A DNA stretch of 32,810 bases from Planctomycetota bacterium (GTDB lineage Bacteria > Planctomycetota > Phycisphaerae > Sedimentisphaerales > Anaerobacaceae). The notes under the pieces were generated by a model, which worked only from the letters and a program-made list of their open reading frames with translations, was not told the origin of the DNA and ran no database searches. How positions within the stretch are numbered: the stretch's first letter is position 1; each line of letters starts with the position of its first letter. A program made the position numbers and the translations under genes. Below, piece after piece: positions 25,002 to 32,810 of the stretch. The stretch is taken from the NCBI GenBank assembly GCA_025459125.1, contig JALORE010000031.1, positions 1 to 32,810 on the forward strand, written 5' to 3'.

Positions 25002-25478
25002 ATGTCAGGAAGCCGTCAGGGGTATGCTTTCATCGACGGTCAGAATCTCCATTTGTCTATCCGCAATCAGGGGTGGGTGCTGGACTACGGGGCCTTCCGT
25101 CAATACCTGACCGACAAGTTCCGTGTGAGCAAAGCCTTCTACTTCATCGGCTATCTGGCCACGAACGCGGACCTGTATGAGTGGCTCCAAAGGGAGGGCT
25201 ACATTCTGGTGTTCAAACCCACCCTGATGGTGCGTGGCGTCCTCAAGGGCAATGTGGACGCGGAGTTGGTCCTCCACGCCATGGTCGAGTATGAGAACTA
25301 TGAGCAAGCCGTCATCGTCTCCGGCGATGGGGATTTTCACTGCCTGGTGAATTACTTGAAGGCCAAGGGCAAACTCGGCAAGCTGATCGTGCCCGACGAC
25401 ACGCGCTACTCGTCTCTATATCGCAACTACAGGTCCGATATCATGGGGTTGAACAAGCTGAGGGAAAACTGGAACTGA
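25002..25478 (+). CDS. NYN-domain (LabA/PIN-like) protein, putative RNase
   Basis: This is a 158-residue protein covering a single NYN domain. The motifs are AFIDGQNLH (Asp12, Asn15), GNVDAELVLHAM (Asp86) and VIVSGDGDFHCLV (Asp109, Asp111); these acidic residues form the metal site of PIN-like nucleases. The domain is related to LabA and to the TIGR00288-type proteins, which are thought to process or decay RNA. ATG 25002 begins just before the domain. A GTG at 24957 would add 15 residues with no domain value. The ribosome site is weak (GGAG about 13 bases upstream). A TTGACG at 24917-24922 may be a -35 box, but the -10 is poor. It has no operon partner. Confidence 0.85.
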   Translation: MSGSRQGYAFIDGQNLHLSIRNQGWVLDYGAFRQYLTDKFRVSKAFYFIGYLATNADLYEWLQREGYILVFKPTLMVRGVLKGNVDAELVLHAMVEYENYEQAVIVSGDGDFHCLVNYLKAKGKLGKLIVPDDTRYSSLYRNYRSDIMGLNKLRENWN

Positions 25479-25863
25479 AAAGAAGAGAGGCATAGCCGCA
25501 GGACGGAACCTTTTGGATAGCCTCTCATCGTGATCTTTATATTGTTTATACGTTCAAAGTATATCGGCAGATCATCTGAATGCAAGAAGAATGTGATTGA
25601 GATTTCGGCTTCCGCGCTACAATCATGGAGTCGGTACAAGCCAGGCTGCTTGCGCTCGGCTCCGCCGAATTCGAGGAAGCTCGTCTCGCCGTATTCACCA
25701 TTGGAGTCTTGGCGTGGCTCGCGCCGGCAGGAACAGGGACCCGCGTGGGTATGCGTGTCTCGACAGGGTCCTACCCCGGTGGGCGGAATCGGCAGATCCC
25801 GCCCTCATCACGGCGTGCAGGTCGCCAGGACGCACCAAGTGCGGCGTCGTGTGGGAGACCGGG
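25479..25863. other. Intergenic region of 385 bp between convergent genes
   Basis: Directly after the NYN gene, GAGAGGC (25485-25491) can pair with GCCTCTC (25520-25526) across a 28-base loop, a possible weak terminator. An AT-rich stretch follows (25530-25570). A TACAAT at 25618-25623 looks like a -10 box, with TTGAGA 15 bp upstream, but no credible gene follows. Near the far end, GGGCGG (25781-25786) pairs with CCGCCC (25799-25804), which could terminate the convergent gene. I see no recognisable protein. Confidence 0.5.
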
Positions 25864-27234
25864 TCAGAGTTCCTTCCACTGGCCGGGGACCGGGACGGGG
25901 TAGCGGCCCTGCTCATCGGCCTGGATGGGAGGCGCACTGTCGTCCGTGAGATCGTCGATGCTCGGGCAGAAACGGAAGTTGGAGGCCATCGCCTCGTCCC
26001 AGGTGACGACCTGCCCGGAATGAGCGGCGGCGCGACCCATGATATCGGCGAGATTCGACAGGGCCGCACGTTTGGCCTCGTTGTGCGGGCGATCGTGGCG
26101 GATGGCGTCCAGCAGCACGTCCCACTCCGCCTGCCAGGGCGAGATCGATTCCCTCGGCGCCCGCCAGGCGATGTTGTCGTTGGCGCAGCGCTGGTCCTGG
26201 TAGGTGTGGACGGTGCCTTCGTGCATGCTGCCTGAGAACTGGGCGGCACACTTGGTCCCGTGAATGTACGTGGCGAACTCGGTGTGGCACTTCGGCAGCC
26301 AACGGACGATGTCGAACGCCTTCGTGCCGTCGGGGAAGGTCCACTCGATGGTGAACGAGTCGAGGTTCTGACCCCGGTCGGTGCTGTGGGCCGCCCGTCC
26401 GCTGATGCCGTGCGCGGAGACCGGCCAGGCATCCTTGATCCAGCAGATTTCATCGATCTGATGGATGTCCATCTCGGCGAACAACCCGCCCGAGACCCAG
26501 AGGAAGTGGGTGAAATGGCGGATCTGCCAGTACAGGTCCTTCTCGGTGGCCGGCCGCGGCCCCAGCCACCCGCACGGCTCCATCCGGTAGGCGCGGATGA
26601 GTTGAATCTCGCCGAGCTGGCCATCCCGCATGCGCTTGATCAGTTCCTGGCGGTTGCGCGAATGGCGGCACTGCAGACCGGCGGCGATCTTGAGGTTCTT
26701 CTTCTCGGCGGCGGCGCCGGCTGCGATCACCCGCCGGACCGCCGGCGGATCGGTCGCAAACGACTTCTCCATGAACACGTGGATGCCCTTCTCGACCGCG
26801 TACTCCAGTTGCCGCGGCCGGAAACCCGCGTAGCCGGTCAGCATCGCCACATCGCCCGGCCGCAGGTAATCGATGGCCCGGCGCCAGGCATCGAAACCCG
26901 CGAATCGCCTCTCGGGCGGGACATCCATCTTCGCACCATACGGCCCACTCAGGTTCTTGTAGGCGCTGGCCAGGCGGTTTTCGAAGAAGTCCGCCATGGC
27001 CACCAGCTTGACCGGCCCGTTCGGTGAATCGAAGGCGTTGGCCGCCGCACCGCAGCCGCGTCCGCCGCAGCCGATCAAAGCCAGGCGGATGGTGTCGTCG
27101 CCCCCCGCGTGCACCAGGGGAACGGAGACCCCGGTCAGTGCCGAGGCGGCCGCCAGCGTGCCGCTCCATTTCAGAACGTCCCGGCGTGAGGATGTTTGTG
27201 GTGCCGGGTTCAACCGGTGCGAGTCCCGTCTCAT
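25864..27234 (-). CDS. Tat-exported Gfo/Idh/MocA family oxidoreductase
   Basis: This is a 456-residue protein. ATG 27234 is preceded by GGAGGA with 6-7 bases between; the open frame extends 105 codons further upstream, but without signal or domain. The N-terminus has a twin-arginine signal (SSRRDVLKWSGTLAAASAL, then a cleavage region near VHAGG). The Rossmann NAD site is IRLALIGCGGRGCGAAANAF. The sugar-site region reads VFMEKSFATD, where most relatives have EKP, and EMDIHQIDEICW supplies the His and Asp of the catalytic helix. Exported members with tightly bound cofactor are widespread in planctomycetes and may act on sugars in the periplasm. It is a complete counterpart of the partial gene at the left edge, but the two are not close copies in the part that can be compared. 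Confidence 0.92.
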   Translation of the reverse strand: MRRDSHRLNPAPQTSSRRDVLKWSGTLAAASALTGVSVPLVHAGGDDTIRLALIGCGGRGCGAAANAFDSPNGPVKLVAMADFFENRLASAYKNLSGPYGAKMDVPPERRFAGFDAWRRAIDYLRPGDVAMLTGYAGFRPRQLEYAVEKGIHVFMEKSFATDPPAVRRVIAAGAAAEKKNLKIAAGLQCRHSRNRQELIKRMRDGQLGEIQLIRAYRMEPCGWLGPRPATEKDLYWQIRHFTHFLWVSGGLFAEMDIHQIDEICWIKDAWPVSAHGISGRAAHSTDRGQNLDSFTIEWTFPDGTKAFDIVRWLPKCHTEFATYIHGTKCAAQFSGSMHEGTVHTYQDQRCANDNIAWRAPRESISPWQAEWDVLLDAIRHDRPHNEAKRAALSNLADIMGRAAAHSGQVVTWDEAMASNFRFCPSIDDLTDDSAPPIQADEQGRYPVPVPGQWKEL

Positions 27235-27581
27235 CGCAAGTCCTCCAAGTAAGCGACGTTGAGTCCATGGGTCTGACCAGGACATCATCATGAGGCTTCC
27301 CGAGGCGTAGTGCAAGCCCTTATTCGGAGTGCGGTTCGGGAAGGAGAAAAGGGCAAAATTCGCCTTGACCCCGGCGCGACACGATCCTACAATCTTTATC
27401 GTACCTATCCTGTAGCGCGCCTTGGCGTCGTTCCTTGACAAGCCACAGCAGGGCAGCCCCGAAAACACGCATGCGGGCACCTGCGGTATCGTTCTTGTCG
27501 TCCTGTCCACTTCAACGGTCCCGTGTCGAGCCACGGGCCTGCTCATCATTGGACCCTGCGTTCTATTGGGAGGACGTGGAA
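27235..27581. other. Divergent intergenic region of 347 bp
   Basis: It separates the Tat-oxidoreductase (left, minus) from the large surface protein (right, plus). It contains the promoter at 27365-27393. I find no coding region, palindromic repeat or RNA gene in it. It is one of the few gaps in the window without members of the palindrome families. Confidence 0.6.
27365..27393 (+). promoter_or_regulatory. Sigma70-type promoter for the 1058-residue surface protein
   Basis: TTGACC (27365-27370), a 17-bp spacer and TACAAT (27388-27393) match the standard sigma70 pattern closely. The start codon is 189 bp downstream, implying a long 5' leader of roughly 180 bases. Confidence 0.72.
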
Positions 27582-30500
27582 ATGAAGACGACAGCGATTC
27601 TGACGGCGTTCCTCATCTTGGCGGTGCTGGCCGAGAGCGCCAGCGGCAACCTGACGCCGGGATGGCAGCGCGCGGACGTCGGCGCCACCTCCCGCGGCGA
27701 CGCTGGGTACGACTCCTGGAATGACATCTGGACCGTGACCGGAGACGGATGGGATATCCAGTCCACGGGCGATGCGTTTCATTTCGCCTACCAGGGTCTG
27801 TTCTTCGACGGGCAGATCACCGCCCGCGTGGTCAGCATCACCGGGGCCGGACGGAACGAATGGACCAAGGCGGGCGTGATGATCCGCGAGGACCTCACGG
27901 CGGGATCGAGGCATGCATTGATGGCCCTGACGCCCGGGGCGGCCCAAGGCCATGCGGCGGCCTTCCAGTGGCGGGCGACGGCCAACGGGGTCTCGGCCTC
28001 CTCGCATGCGGGCTCCATGGCCCTGCCGTATTGGGTGCGCCTCGAACGGACGGGCGACACCTTCAAAGGGTACCTCTCGGCGGACGGCATCACTTGGACG
28101 CAGCAGGGAACCACTCAGACCATCTCCATGGGATCGAGCATCTACATGGGCCTGGCCGTCACGTCGCACAGCGCCGGGACGCTGTGCACCGCCACGTTCG
28201 ACCACGTGACCGTGGGTGGACAATGGCAGACCGTGTTGGAGGACCCGAACGACTCCATCTATCGTTTCCATATCCGCCCGTTCGCGGCACCGTTGACGGC
28301 CATTCACAGCCACCTCGTGGCCACCGGTACCGGCCCCCACGACACCGACTGGGTGCAATTCACGCTGTACCGCGCCGGCCGGAGGATCGCCTCCGCCTAC
28401 TACGGCGCCCGGTCGCCAGACGCCGACTCAAACGCCGACGTGGGCGGCGAGCATGATTCGCTCTACCTCTTCTCAGGGGAGGTGGTGGATTACATCGACG
28501 TTCAGTTGCACCAATGGAAGGGCCATCCGACGCTCAACCGGCAGCGGTCCTACATCCGTGACTACTACCGGTGCGCCCCGCCCCACGCCGCCTGGGGGGC
28601 GGGAGGAGACTTCGACTCCGCAGGCACGGACAGGGCCTGCTTCGACACACGGCAGGATGAGGACAGGCTGCGCAGTTGGGTGGTTGCGAAGGGCTTCGGG
28701 TGCAATACGTCCTCCCTGCGAGACTCCGTCCTGCGGTCTTTTGATTCCCTGCATACGGAGCGGGCGGATGTCTGCCTCGATGTCGGCTATGCGGGGACCA
28801 TCCACAGATTCGTCCCCGTCGGCTTCACGGGGCAGGCGGTCTATGACGTCAAGGTCAACGCCGATATCGGCCCGGCGTGGAATCAACAGACGCACGCGCG
28901 CACATTGAACCGGTGGAACTACGGACTGAATGAGTTCGCCTGGGATACGGCCGCGGGAGCAGCCATCGACCTCGTCGTCGCAGCTCTGGATATCCCCGGG
29001 CTCGATTTCGTGGTTCTGGCCTACAACGTGGCCAGTGCCTTGACCGTGGAGCACGGCGTCGCCGAGGCTCATCGGGCGGTCCTTCGGGGCCTTGCCCTGG
29101 ACAAGGACCAGGAGTATTGGGCGGGCCTGACCTTGTGGGCGAAAGTATCGGCGGCCGGGACGGCCGCGGCCTATGTCAATTTCTTCTCGCCCGACAAGAT
29201 GTCCACGGATATGGGGCCACTGGCTGAATACCTCATCAGCGGGGAGAAGGCCCTGGCGGAGAAGGACCGGGGGCTCGCGGTGGGAGGCGTATTGGTCTAT
29301 TACCCCAAGTCGCGTCCCAACGGACCGCCCAACACCCCCACGAGGCCGTCAGGACCTGCGGCGGGCGCCACGGGGGCGTCCTTTGTCTACTCTACCTGGG
29401 CGGTTGACCCGGATGGCGATCAGGTGAAGTACGCCTTCGATTGGGGAGACGGCACGCAGGCGACCCTGGACCTCGGCCATTCCGGGACCATCGCGAGCGC
29501 GACCCACGTGTGGAACACCGCCGGGGTCTATCTCGTCAAAGCGATGGCGACGGACGAGCATGAGGCACAGTCCGGTTGGTCGGCCACGCTGGCGGTAACG
29601 ATCACCCAGGCGAATCGAGCGCCGAACAAGCCTTCCCAGCCGTCGGGGCCAACCACGGGCAGCGCCGGCATACCCTACACGTATGCATTCTCAGCTACAG
29701 ACGGCGATGGTGATTCGGTGAAGTACACCGTTGACTGGGGAGACGGCACCCGGACCACGAGCGCTCTGTACCCTCCGCCTGGTCCGGTAACCGTAGCCCA
29801 CACGTGGACGGCGGCGGGGATCTATCTGGTCAAGGTGATGGCCACTGACGAGCACGGTCTGGCTTCGTCCTGGTCAGATGCCCTGGCCGTGACCATTCAG
29901 GCACGGCCGAACATCAAGTGGGAACGGGTCGAGTACCGGCCGACATCCCGGCATATCGGGGACGCACTGAACCTGCGCGGAACCTACGCCAACGCGTCGG
30001 CCAGTGCCTCCGTGCCCGCTTTCAAGATTGCCTGGGAGGTCACGAGAGACACGGCGCTCATCAAAAGCGGCAATCTCAGCGCCGGGGGTCTGTCCCCCGG
30101 CGGCAGCGGGCAGTTCGATTTCGCCTGCGGATGCACGTTCGTGCCCGGTTCCCACCAGGTCAAATTCACGCTGGATCCGTCGAATCAAGTCGCAGAATCG
30201 GACGAAACTGACAACGTGACCACCGTCCAGTTCAGCGTCGAAGCACCCTCCTCCGGGCTGCGCAATGGCGGCTTCGATGAGTGGGGTCCGGCGGCGACCA
30301 GTCTCGCCCTGGGCGAGCCCACGCCGGTCATCCCGGAGACGCCAGTGCCCACCTATTGGACCCTGGCCACCGGCAATGTTCACCGGGTCACGGGCAAGAC
30401 CAGGGACGCGGTCTTGCTCGGGGGAAGGACGACCGCGGAGGCCGGCGCCCAGGTCCGCGCCGAACTCCTCCAATTCATCACGCCCGCGTACTCCCCTATC

Positions 30501-30758
30501 ACGATCGCCTTCGACGCCTATGGCGACAATCCCTGGGGGCCCCTCACGGCCCGCGTGGAGCTCTACTGGTATGACGCGGCAGGCACTCCCCTTCCCACGG
30601 CCTCTTTCTCCGTGCCGCGCTCGACGACCTGGAAGCACTATTCGTTCCCGGCGTACAATCCCGGCGGCGGGGTCTATCTCAAGATCAATCTGGTGCGGGC
30701 CAGTTGGGGCTACGTGGTGTTTGACAACCTGGTAGTCGCCGGCGGTCCGCCCCTGTAG
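27582..30758 (+). CDS. Large secreted multi-domain protein: concanavalin-like, PKD and CARDB-type modules
   Basis: This is a 1058-residue protein starting at ATG 27582 with GGGAGGA (27568-27574) upstream, and a signal peptide (MKTTAILTAFLILAVLAESASG). Residues about 22-190 form a DUF1349-like concanavalin fold (IWTVTGDGWDIQSTGDAFHF, GVMIREDLTAGSRHALMAL). Residues 190-580 match no family I recognise; they include a hydrophobic stretch (IDLVVAALDIPGLDFVVLAY). Residues 581-772 are two tandem PKD-like domains with the same frame (YAFDWGDGTQ / YTVDWGDGTR and GVYLVKAMATDEH / GIYLVKVMATDEH). Residues 773-890 resemble a CARDB adhesion module ending HQVKFTLDPSNQVAESDETDN. Residues 892-1058 form a carbohydrate-binding-like jelly roll (NGGFDEWG). 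It has no PEP-CTERM or other visible anchor. It is probably an adhesin or polysaccharide-binding protein. Confidence 0.8.
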   Translation: MKTTAILTAFLILAVLAESASGNLTPGWQRADVGATSRGDAGYDSWNDIWTVTGDGWDIQSTGDAFHFAYQGLFFDGQITARVVSITGAGRNEWTKAGVMIREDLTAGSRHALMALTPGAAQGHAAAFQWRATANGVSASSHAGSMALPYWVRLERTGDTFKGYLSADGITWTQQGTTQTISMGSSIYMGLAVTSHSAGTLCTATFDHVTVGGQWQTVLEDPNDSIYRFHIRPFAAPLTAIHSHLVATGTGPHDTDWVQFTLYRAGRRIASAYYGARSPDADSNADVGGEHDSLYLFSGEVVDYIDVQLHQWKGHPTLNRQRSYIRDYYRCAPPHAAWGAGGDFDSAGTDRACFDTRQDEDRLRSWVVAKGFGCNTSSLRDSVLRSFDSLHTERADVCLDVGYAGTIHRFVPVGFTGQAVYDVKVNADIGPAWNQQTHARTLNRWNYGLNEFAWDTAAGAAIDLVVAALDIPGLDFVVLAYNVASALTVEHGVAEAHRAVLRGLALDKDQEYWAGLTLWAKVSAAGTAAAYVNFFSPDKMSTDMGPLAEYLISGEKALAEKDRGLAVGGVLVYYPKSRPNGPPNTPTRPSGPAAGATGASFVYSTWAVDPDGDQVKYAFDWGDGTQATLDLGHSGTIASATHVWNTAGVYLVKAMATDEHEAQSGWSATLAVTITQANRAPNKPSQPSGPTTGSAGIPYTYAFSATDGDGDSVKYTVDWGDGTRTTSALYPPPGPVTVAHTWTAAGIYLVKVMATDEHGLASSWSDALAVTIQARPNIKWERVEYRPTSRHIGDALNLRGTYANASASASVPAFKIAWEVTRDTALIKSGNLSAGGLSPGGSGQFDFACGCTFVPGSHQVKFTLDPSNQVAESDETDNVTTVQFSVEAPSSGLRNGGFDEWGPAATSLALGEPTPVIPETPVPTYWTLATGNVHRVTGKTRDAVLLGGRTTAEAGAQVRAELLQFITPAYSPITIAFDAYGDNPWGPLTARVELYWYDAAGTPLPTASFSVPRSTTWKHYSFPAYNPGGGVYLKINLVRASWGYVVFDNLVVAGGPPL

Positions 30759-30792
30759 GGGGCTGGGGGGAGAGGCCGGGGAGCCGGTACGG

Positions 30793-31473
30793 TTACATGT
30801 CCGGCACGACCTCCAGAAAGAGGTGGCCCACGGGATTGATCTTGAAGACGTAGATCAGGCCCGGCCGGAACTTGTTGTAGACGACGTTGCCGTAAATGGC
30901 CTTGATACCATGCCCGCGGAGCCTTTCGGGATCGTTGGCCAAGTCCCAGATACTGGTCCAGAAGAGCCGCTGGTGCTCGAGCGGCAGAGCCTTGAGCAGG
31001 CCGTAGTAGCGTTTGGGCTCCATCCCCGGTTCCTCGATGAGGGTCCCGTTCTGGGGCGTCATCGTCTCGCCGTAGATGCGACGCCATACGTACAGGGCTC
31101 GGGCCTTGCCATCCATGACCATCTGATCCTCGAACTTGACGATCAGGGCGTCGAAATGGATGACGTCGCCTTCGATGATGCACTCTTTCTGAAGGACGAC
31201 CCTGGTCTTGTCGTCGCGGGCGGTTTCCACGAAGCGGATCGTCGTCCGCAGGCGGCCGTCCTCATTCTGTTGGGAGAGGACCTTGGCATAGCCGATCTGG
31301 TCCTCGTCGGTCAGATTGCTGATGGCCTGCTTGAGCTCCTTGTTCTCGGTCAACAGCTCGTGGATGGTCATGGCGCTGCGGTAGAGTCCCGGCCCTACGT
31401 AGGCGACGACGGCAACGACCACCGCCACCACGCCGTAAGAGAACAACCGGACCTTCCCGTATCGATGCACCAT
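30793..31473 (-). CDS. Membrane-anchored protein with coiled coil, unknown function
   Basis: This is a 226-residue protein taken from ATG 31473, with GAGGAG just upstream, though spaced tightly. After a basic start (MVHRYGKVRL) comes one transmembrane helix (FSYGVVAVVVAVVAYVGPGL), then a coiled coil (IHELLTENKELKQAISNLTDED), then a mixed alpha/beta domain of about 160 residues. That domain contains GYAKVLSQQNEDGRLRTTIRFVETA, a conserved-looking DVIHFDALIVKFED, and RPGLIYVFKINPVGHLFLEVVP at the end. I do not recognise the family. The topology suggests a periplasm-facing domain held by the N-terminal helix. It is divergent from the M14 lipoprotein gene and ends 34 bp from the convergent surface-protein gene. 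Confidence 0.78.
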   Translation of the reverse strand: MVHRYGKVRLFSYGVVAVVVAVVAYVGPGLYRSAMTIHELLTENKELKQAISNLTDEDQIGYAKVLSQQNEDGRLRTTIRFVETARDDKTRVVLQKECIIEGDVIHFDALIVKFEDQMVMDGKARALYVWRRIYGETMTPQNGTLIEEPGMEPKRYYGLLKALPLEHQRLFWTSIWDLANDPERLRGHGIKAIYGNVVYNKFRPGLIYVFKINPVGHLFLEVVPDM

Positions 31474-31574
31474 GAGCTCCTCGTGCGCGGAACCTGCCGT
31501 CCACACCCTGTGAATCCATCTGTTTCATCGGGCCCCGGGACCGAATTTCTGCATTTTTCAGTGCCGGCGCGCCG

Positions 31575-31603
31575 TTGCATTGTCGGTGGAAAATGCGTAT
31601 ACT
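31575..31603 (+). promoter_or_regulatory. Sigma70-type promoter for the M14 lipoprotein gene
   Basis: TTGCAT (31575-31580), a 17-bp spacer and TATACT (31598-31603) lie 40 bp before ATG 31644. This is one of the clearest promoters in the window. Confidence 0.72.
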
Positions 31604-31643
31604 GCAAGACTCTTTTTCAAGTACGGTTGAAGGAAGGTCGCCT

Positions 31644-32438
31644 ATGGATAGGAAATGGTCATTCCGCGCACGAATCTCCCTGGTCCTTACGGTGTTGCTG
31701 GGTCTGGCCGGCTGCTACGAGCCGGAGCCGAAACCGCGAATTCGCGGTGAGCAGCCGTCGTTGGTGCTGCCACCGGCCCAGATTCCGGCAAAGCAGCGCC
31801 TGATGGGCCGCTCCGTCCAGGGCCGGCCGATCATGGTCGAGATCGTCGGCCAGGGCACCGACACAGCCCTGATCATGGGCTGCATCCACGGCGACGAGCG
31901 GGCCTCCGCCGCCCTGGTGAGCGAGTTGGCGGAACGCCTGCGGAGCAATCCGCAAGAGATCCAGGGCCGTCGGGTGGTGCTGCTGCCCGTCGCCAATCCG
32001 GATGGGCTGGTCGCCGGGACCCGCGGGAACGTGCGTGGCATCGACCTGAACCGCAATTTCGAGGCCACCAACCGCGTGGACAACGATCGCAACGGCCTGC
32101 GCCCGCTGACGGAGCCGGAGTCTCGGGTGCTGCAAGACATCATCCAGGAGTACGCTCCGAACCGAATCGTCACCATCCATCAGCCGCTGAACTGCATCGA
32201 CTATGACGGACCCGGCCAGGCCATCGCGGCCCGGATGGCCCAGGCCTGCGACCTGGCGGTCAAGAAGCTGGGCGCCCGGCCCGGCTCTCTCGGCTCCTAT
32301 ACCGGCGAAGCCCTCAGTATCCCCACGATCACGTTGGAACTGCCTGCCGAGGCCTCGAAGATGAGCGGCGTGGGCCTGTGGCAGAAGTACGGCAAAGCGC
32401 TCATGGCCGCCGTCGTGTACCCCGAGTACGCCAAGTAG
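31644..32438 (+). CDS. M14-family zinc carboxypeptidase/murein peptide amidase-like lipoprotein
   Basis: This is a 264-residue protein starting at ATG 31644 with AGGAAGG (31631-31637). The signal ISLVLTVLLGLAGC ends in a lipobox with Cys24, so it should be lipid-anchored. The M14 motifs are present in order: GCIHGDE with zinc ligands His82 and Glu85, NPDG (118-121), DLNRNF with Asn136 and Arg137 for the substrate carboxylate, the zinc His179 in TIHQPL, and the catalytic Glu232 in TLELP. The short length and sequence resemble MpaA-type murein tripeptide amidases more than digestive carboxypeptidases. A role in peptidoglycan peptide recycling is therefore likely, though MpaA itself is cytoplasmic and this protein is exported. 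It has its own promoter. Confidence 0.86.
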   Translation: MDRKWSFRARISLVLTVLLGLAGCYEPEPKPRIRGEQPSLVLPPAQIPAKQRLMGRSVQGRPIMVEIVGQGTDTALIMGCIHGDERASAALVSELAERLRSNPQEIQGRRVVLLPVANPDGLVAGTRGNVRGIDLNRNFEATNRVDNDRNGLRPLTEPESRVLQDIIQEYAPNRIVTIHQPLNCIDYDGPGQAIAARMAQACDLAVKKLGARPGSLGSYTGEALSIPTITLELPAEASKMSGVGLWQKYGKALMAAVVYPEYAK

Positions 32439-32501
32439 ACCGGAAATAGATGCGCACAACGACCGGTTCCTCACCGCAGAGGACTCGAGCACGGTCCCTG
32501 G

Positions 32502-32810
32502 TTAGAGGGTACGGACCTGCTCGGGCGTCAGGCCGGTGTATGCCGCAATCTTCGCCTCCGATTCCCCCGCCGCTTTCATCCGGCGGGCTACCTCCACAGT
32601 GCGATCCAGATCGCCCTGCTTACGGCCTTCCTCTCGGCCCTCTTTCCGGCCTTCCTCCCGGCCCAGTTCCCGACCTAACGCCAAGCCCTCTTCCCGACCC
32701 AGTTCCCGGCCCTCCTCCCGCCCGGTGTCGATGACGTTCTTGAGGTCCCGGTAGACCTTGATGCTCTCCTCGTACGCCGCGCGCTCGGCCGGGTCGAAGC
32801 GGGCGATCTC
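32502..32810 (-). CDS. C-terminal part of an Rpn-type PD-(D/E)XK nuclease/putative transposase (5' end outside window)
   Basis: The frame is open from the right window edge (EIARFDPAERAAYEESIKVY) to TAA at 32502-32504, about 102 residues. The visible part reads RDLKNVIDTGREEGRELGRE, then continued EGR/ELGR repeats (coded by near-identical GGAAGGCCG-like units), then ARRMKAAGESEAKIAAYTGL. This tail is characteristic of Rpn (recombination-promoting nuclease)/YhgA-like family proteins, whose catalytic domain is N-terminal and so not in the window. Such genes are multi-copy and mobile in many planctomycetes. The charged repeat forms a helix or coiled coil and varies in length among relatives. Confidence 0.85.
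   Translation of the reverse strand, partial: EIARFDPAERAAYEESIKVYRDLKNVIDTGREEGRELGREEGLALGRELGREEGRKEGREEGRKQGDLDRTVEVARRMKAAGESEAKIAAYTGLTPEQVRTL

Noticed and set aside
25781..25804. GGGCGG/CCGCCC hairpin as a strong terminator
   Set aside because: The stem is only 6 bp with a 12-base loop and no T tract, so it is recorded only as a possibility within the intergenic entry.
25625..25903. Small plus-strand open frame starting just after a TACAAT
   Set aside because: The start is two bases from the -10 box, there is no ribosome site, no recognisable domain, and the end overlaps the convergent gene.
27235..27549. Upstream extension of the Tat-oxidoreductase by 105 codons
   Set aside because: It would place the twin-arginine signal in the middle of the protein. 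GGAGGA before 27234 marks the true start.
1..32810. tRNA, rRNA or riboswitch genes
   Set aside because: I looked for typical tRNA arms and ends, conserved rRNA stretches and common riboswitch cores in the intergenic gaps and saw none. A covariance-model search would be needed to exclude small RNAs.

Overview
The window is about 32.8 kb of high-GC bacterial DNA. It is packed with secreted, lipoprotein or Tat-exported hydrolases and oxidoreductases. The gene content points to a Planctomycetota bacterium, most likely of the Phycisphaerae/Sedimentisphaerales type: a Cys-type sulfatase, Tat-signal Gfo/Idh/MocA oxidoreductases, a neutral-ceramidase-like protein, a Tat-signal DegT aminotransferase, an acetyl-xylan-esterase-like fusion, a VPLPA-type PEP-CTERM protein and an Rpn-type nuclease tail. 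This assignment is inference from family content and style; no rRNA or tRNA is present to confirm it.

Layout. 2-3370 (+): a translationally coupled trio of Gfo/Idh/MocA oxidoreductase (5' end missing), uroporphyrinogen-decarboxylase-family protein and sulfatase. 3655-7838 (-): ceramidase-like enzyme, Tat-DegT aminotransferase and secreted beta-propeller protein, read right to left from a clear promoter at 7892-7920. 8235-12638 (+): a 1467-residue fusion of an acetyl-xylan-esterase-like half and an unrecognised large half. 12721-13554 (-): PEP-CTERM protein, separated from the fusion gene by a two-way hairpin. 13555-14345: gene-free, with a (GA)13 tract. 14346-21446 (+): FG-GAP protein, small EF-Tu-domain-2-like protein, dipeptidyl-peptidase-IV-like enzyme and M1 aminopeptidase with HEAT repeats; the last two overlap by 4 bp. 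21743-24770 (-): exported amidohydrolase followed by a pectate-lyase-fold protein. 25002-25478 (+): NYN-domain protein. 25864-27234 (-): a second Tat-Gfo/Idh/MocA protein. 27582-30758 (+): a 1058-residue multi-domain surface protein. 30793-31473 (-): a membrane-anchored protein of unknown function. 31644-32438 (+): M14 lipoprotein peptidase. 32502-32810 (-): tail of an Rpn-like nuclease that runs off the window.

The genes fit a lifestyle of degrading sulfated, acetylated and pectin-like polysaccharides, together with peptide scavenging: DPP-IV plus M1 aminopeptidase in one operon, and an M14 peptidase elsewhere.

The most striking non-gene signal is a set of short palindromic repeats, mostly in inverted pairs and several sharing a GTAGG/CCTAC edge. 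They lie in most intergenic gaps. Two copies lie inside coding sequence, in frame: one as a 52-codon insert in the URO-D gene, and one exactly at the junction of the two halves of the esterase fusion. A third copy provides the stop codon of the FG-GAP gene. This resembles the protein-invading palindromic elements known from Rickettsia, in an unrelated lineage.
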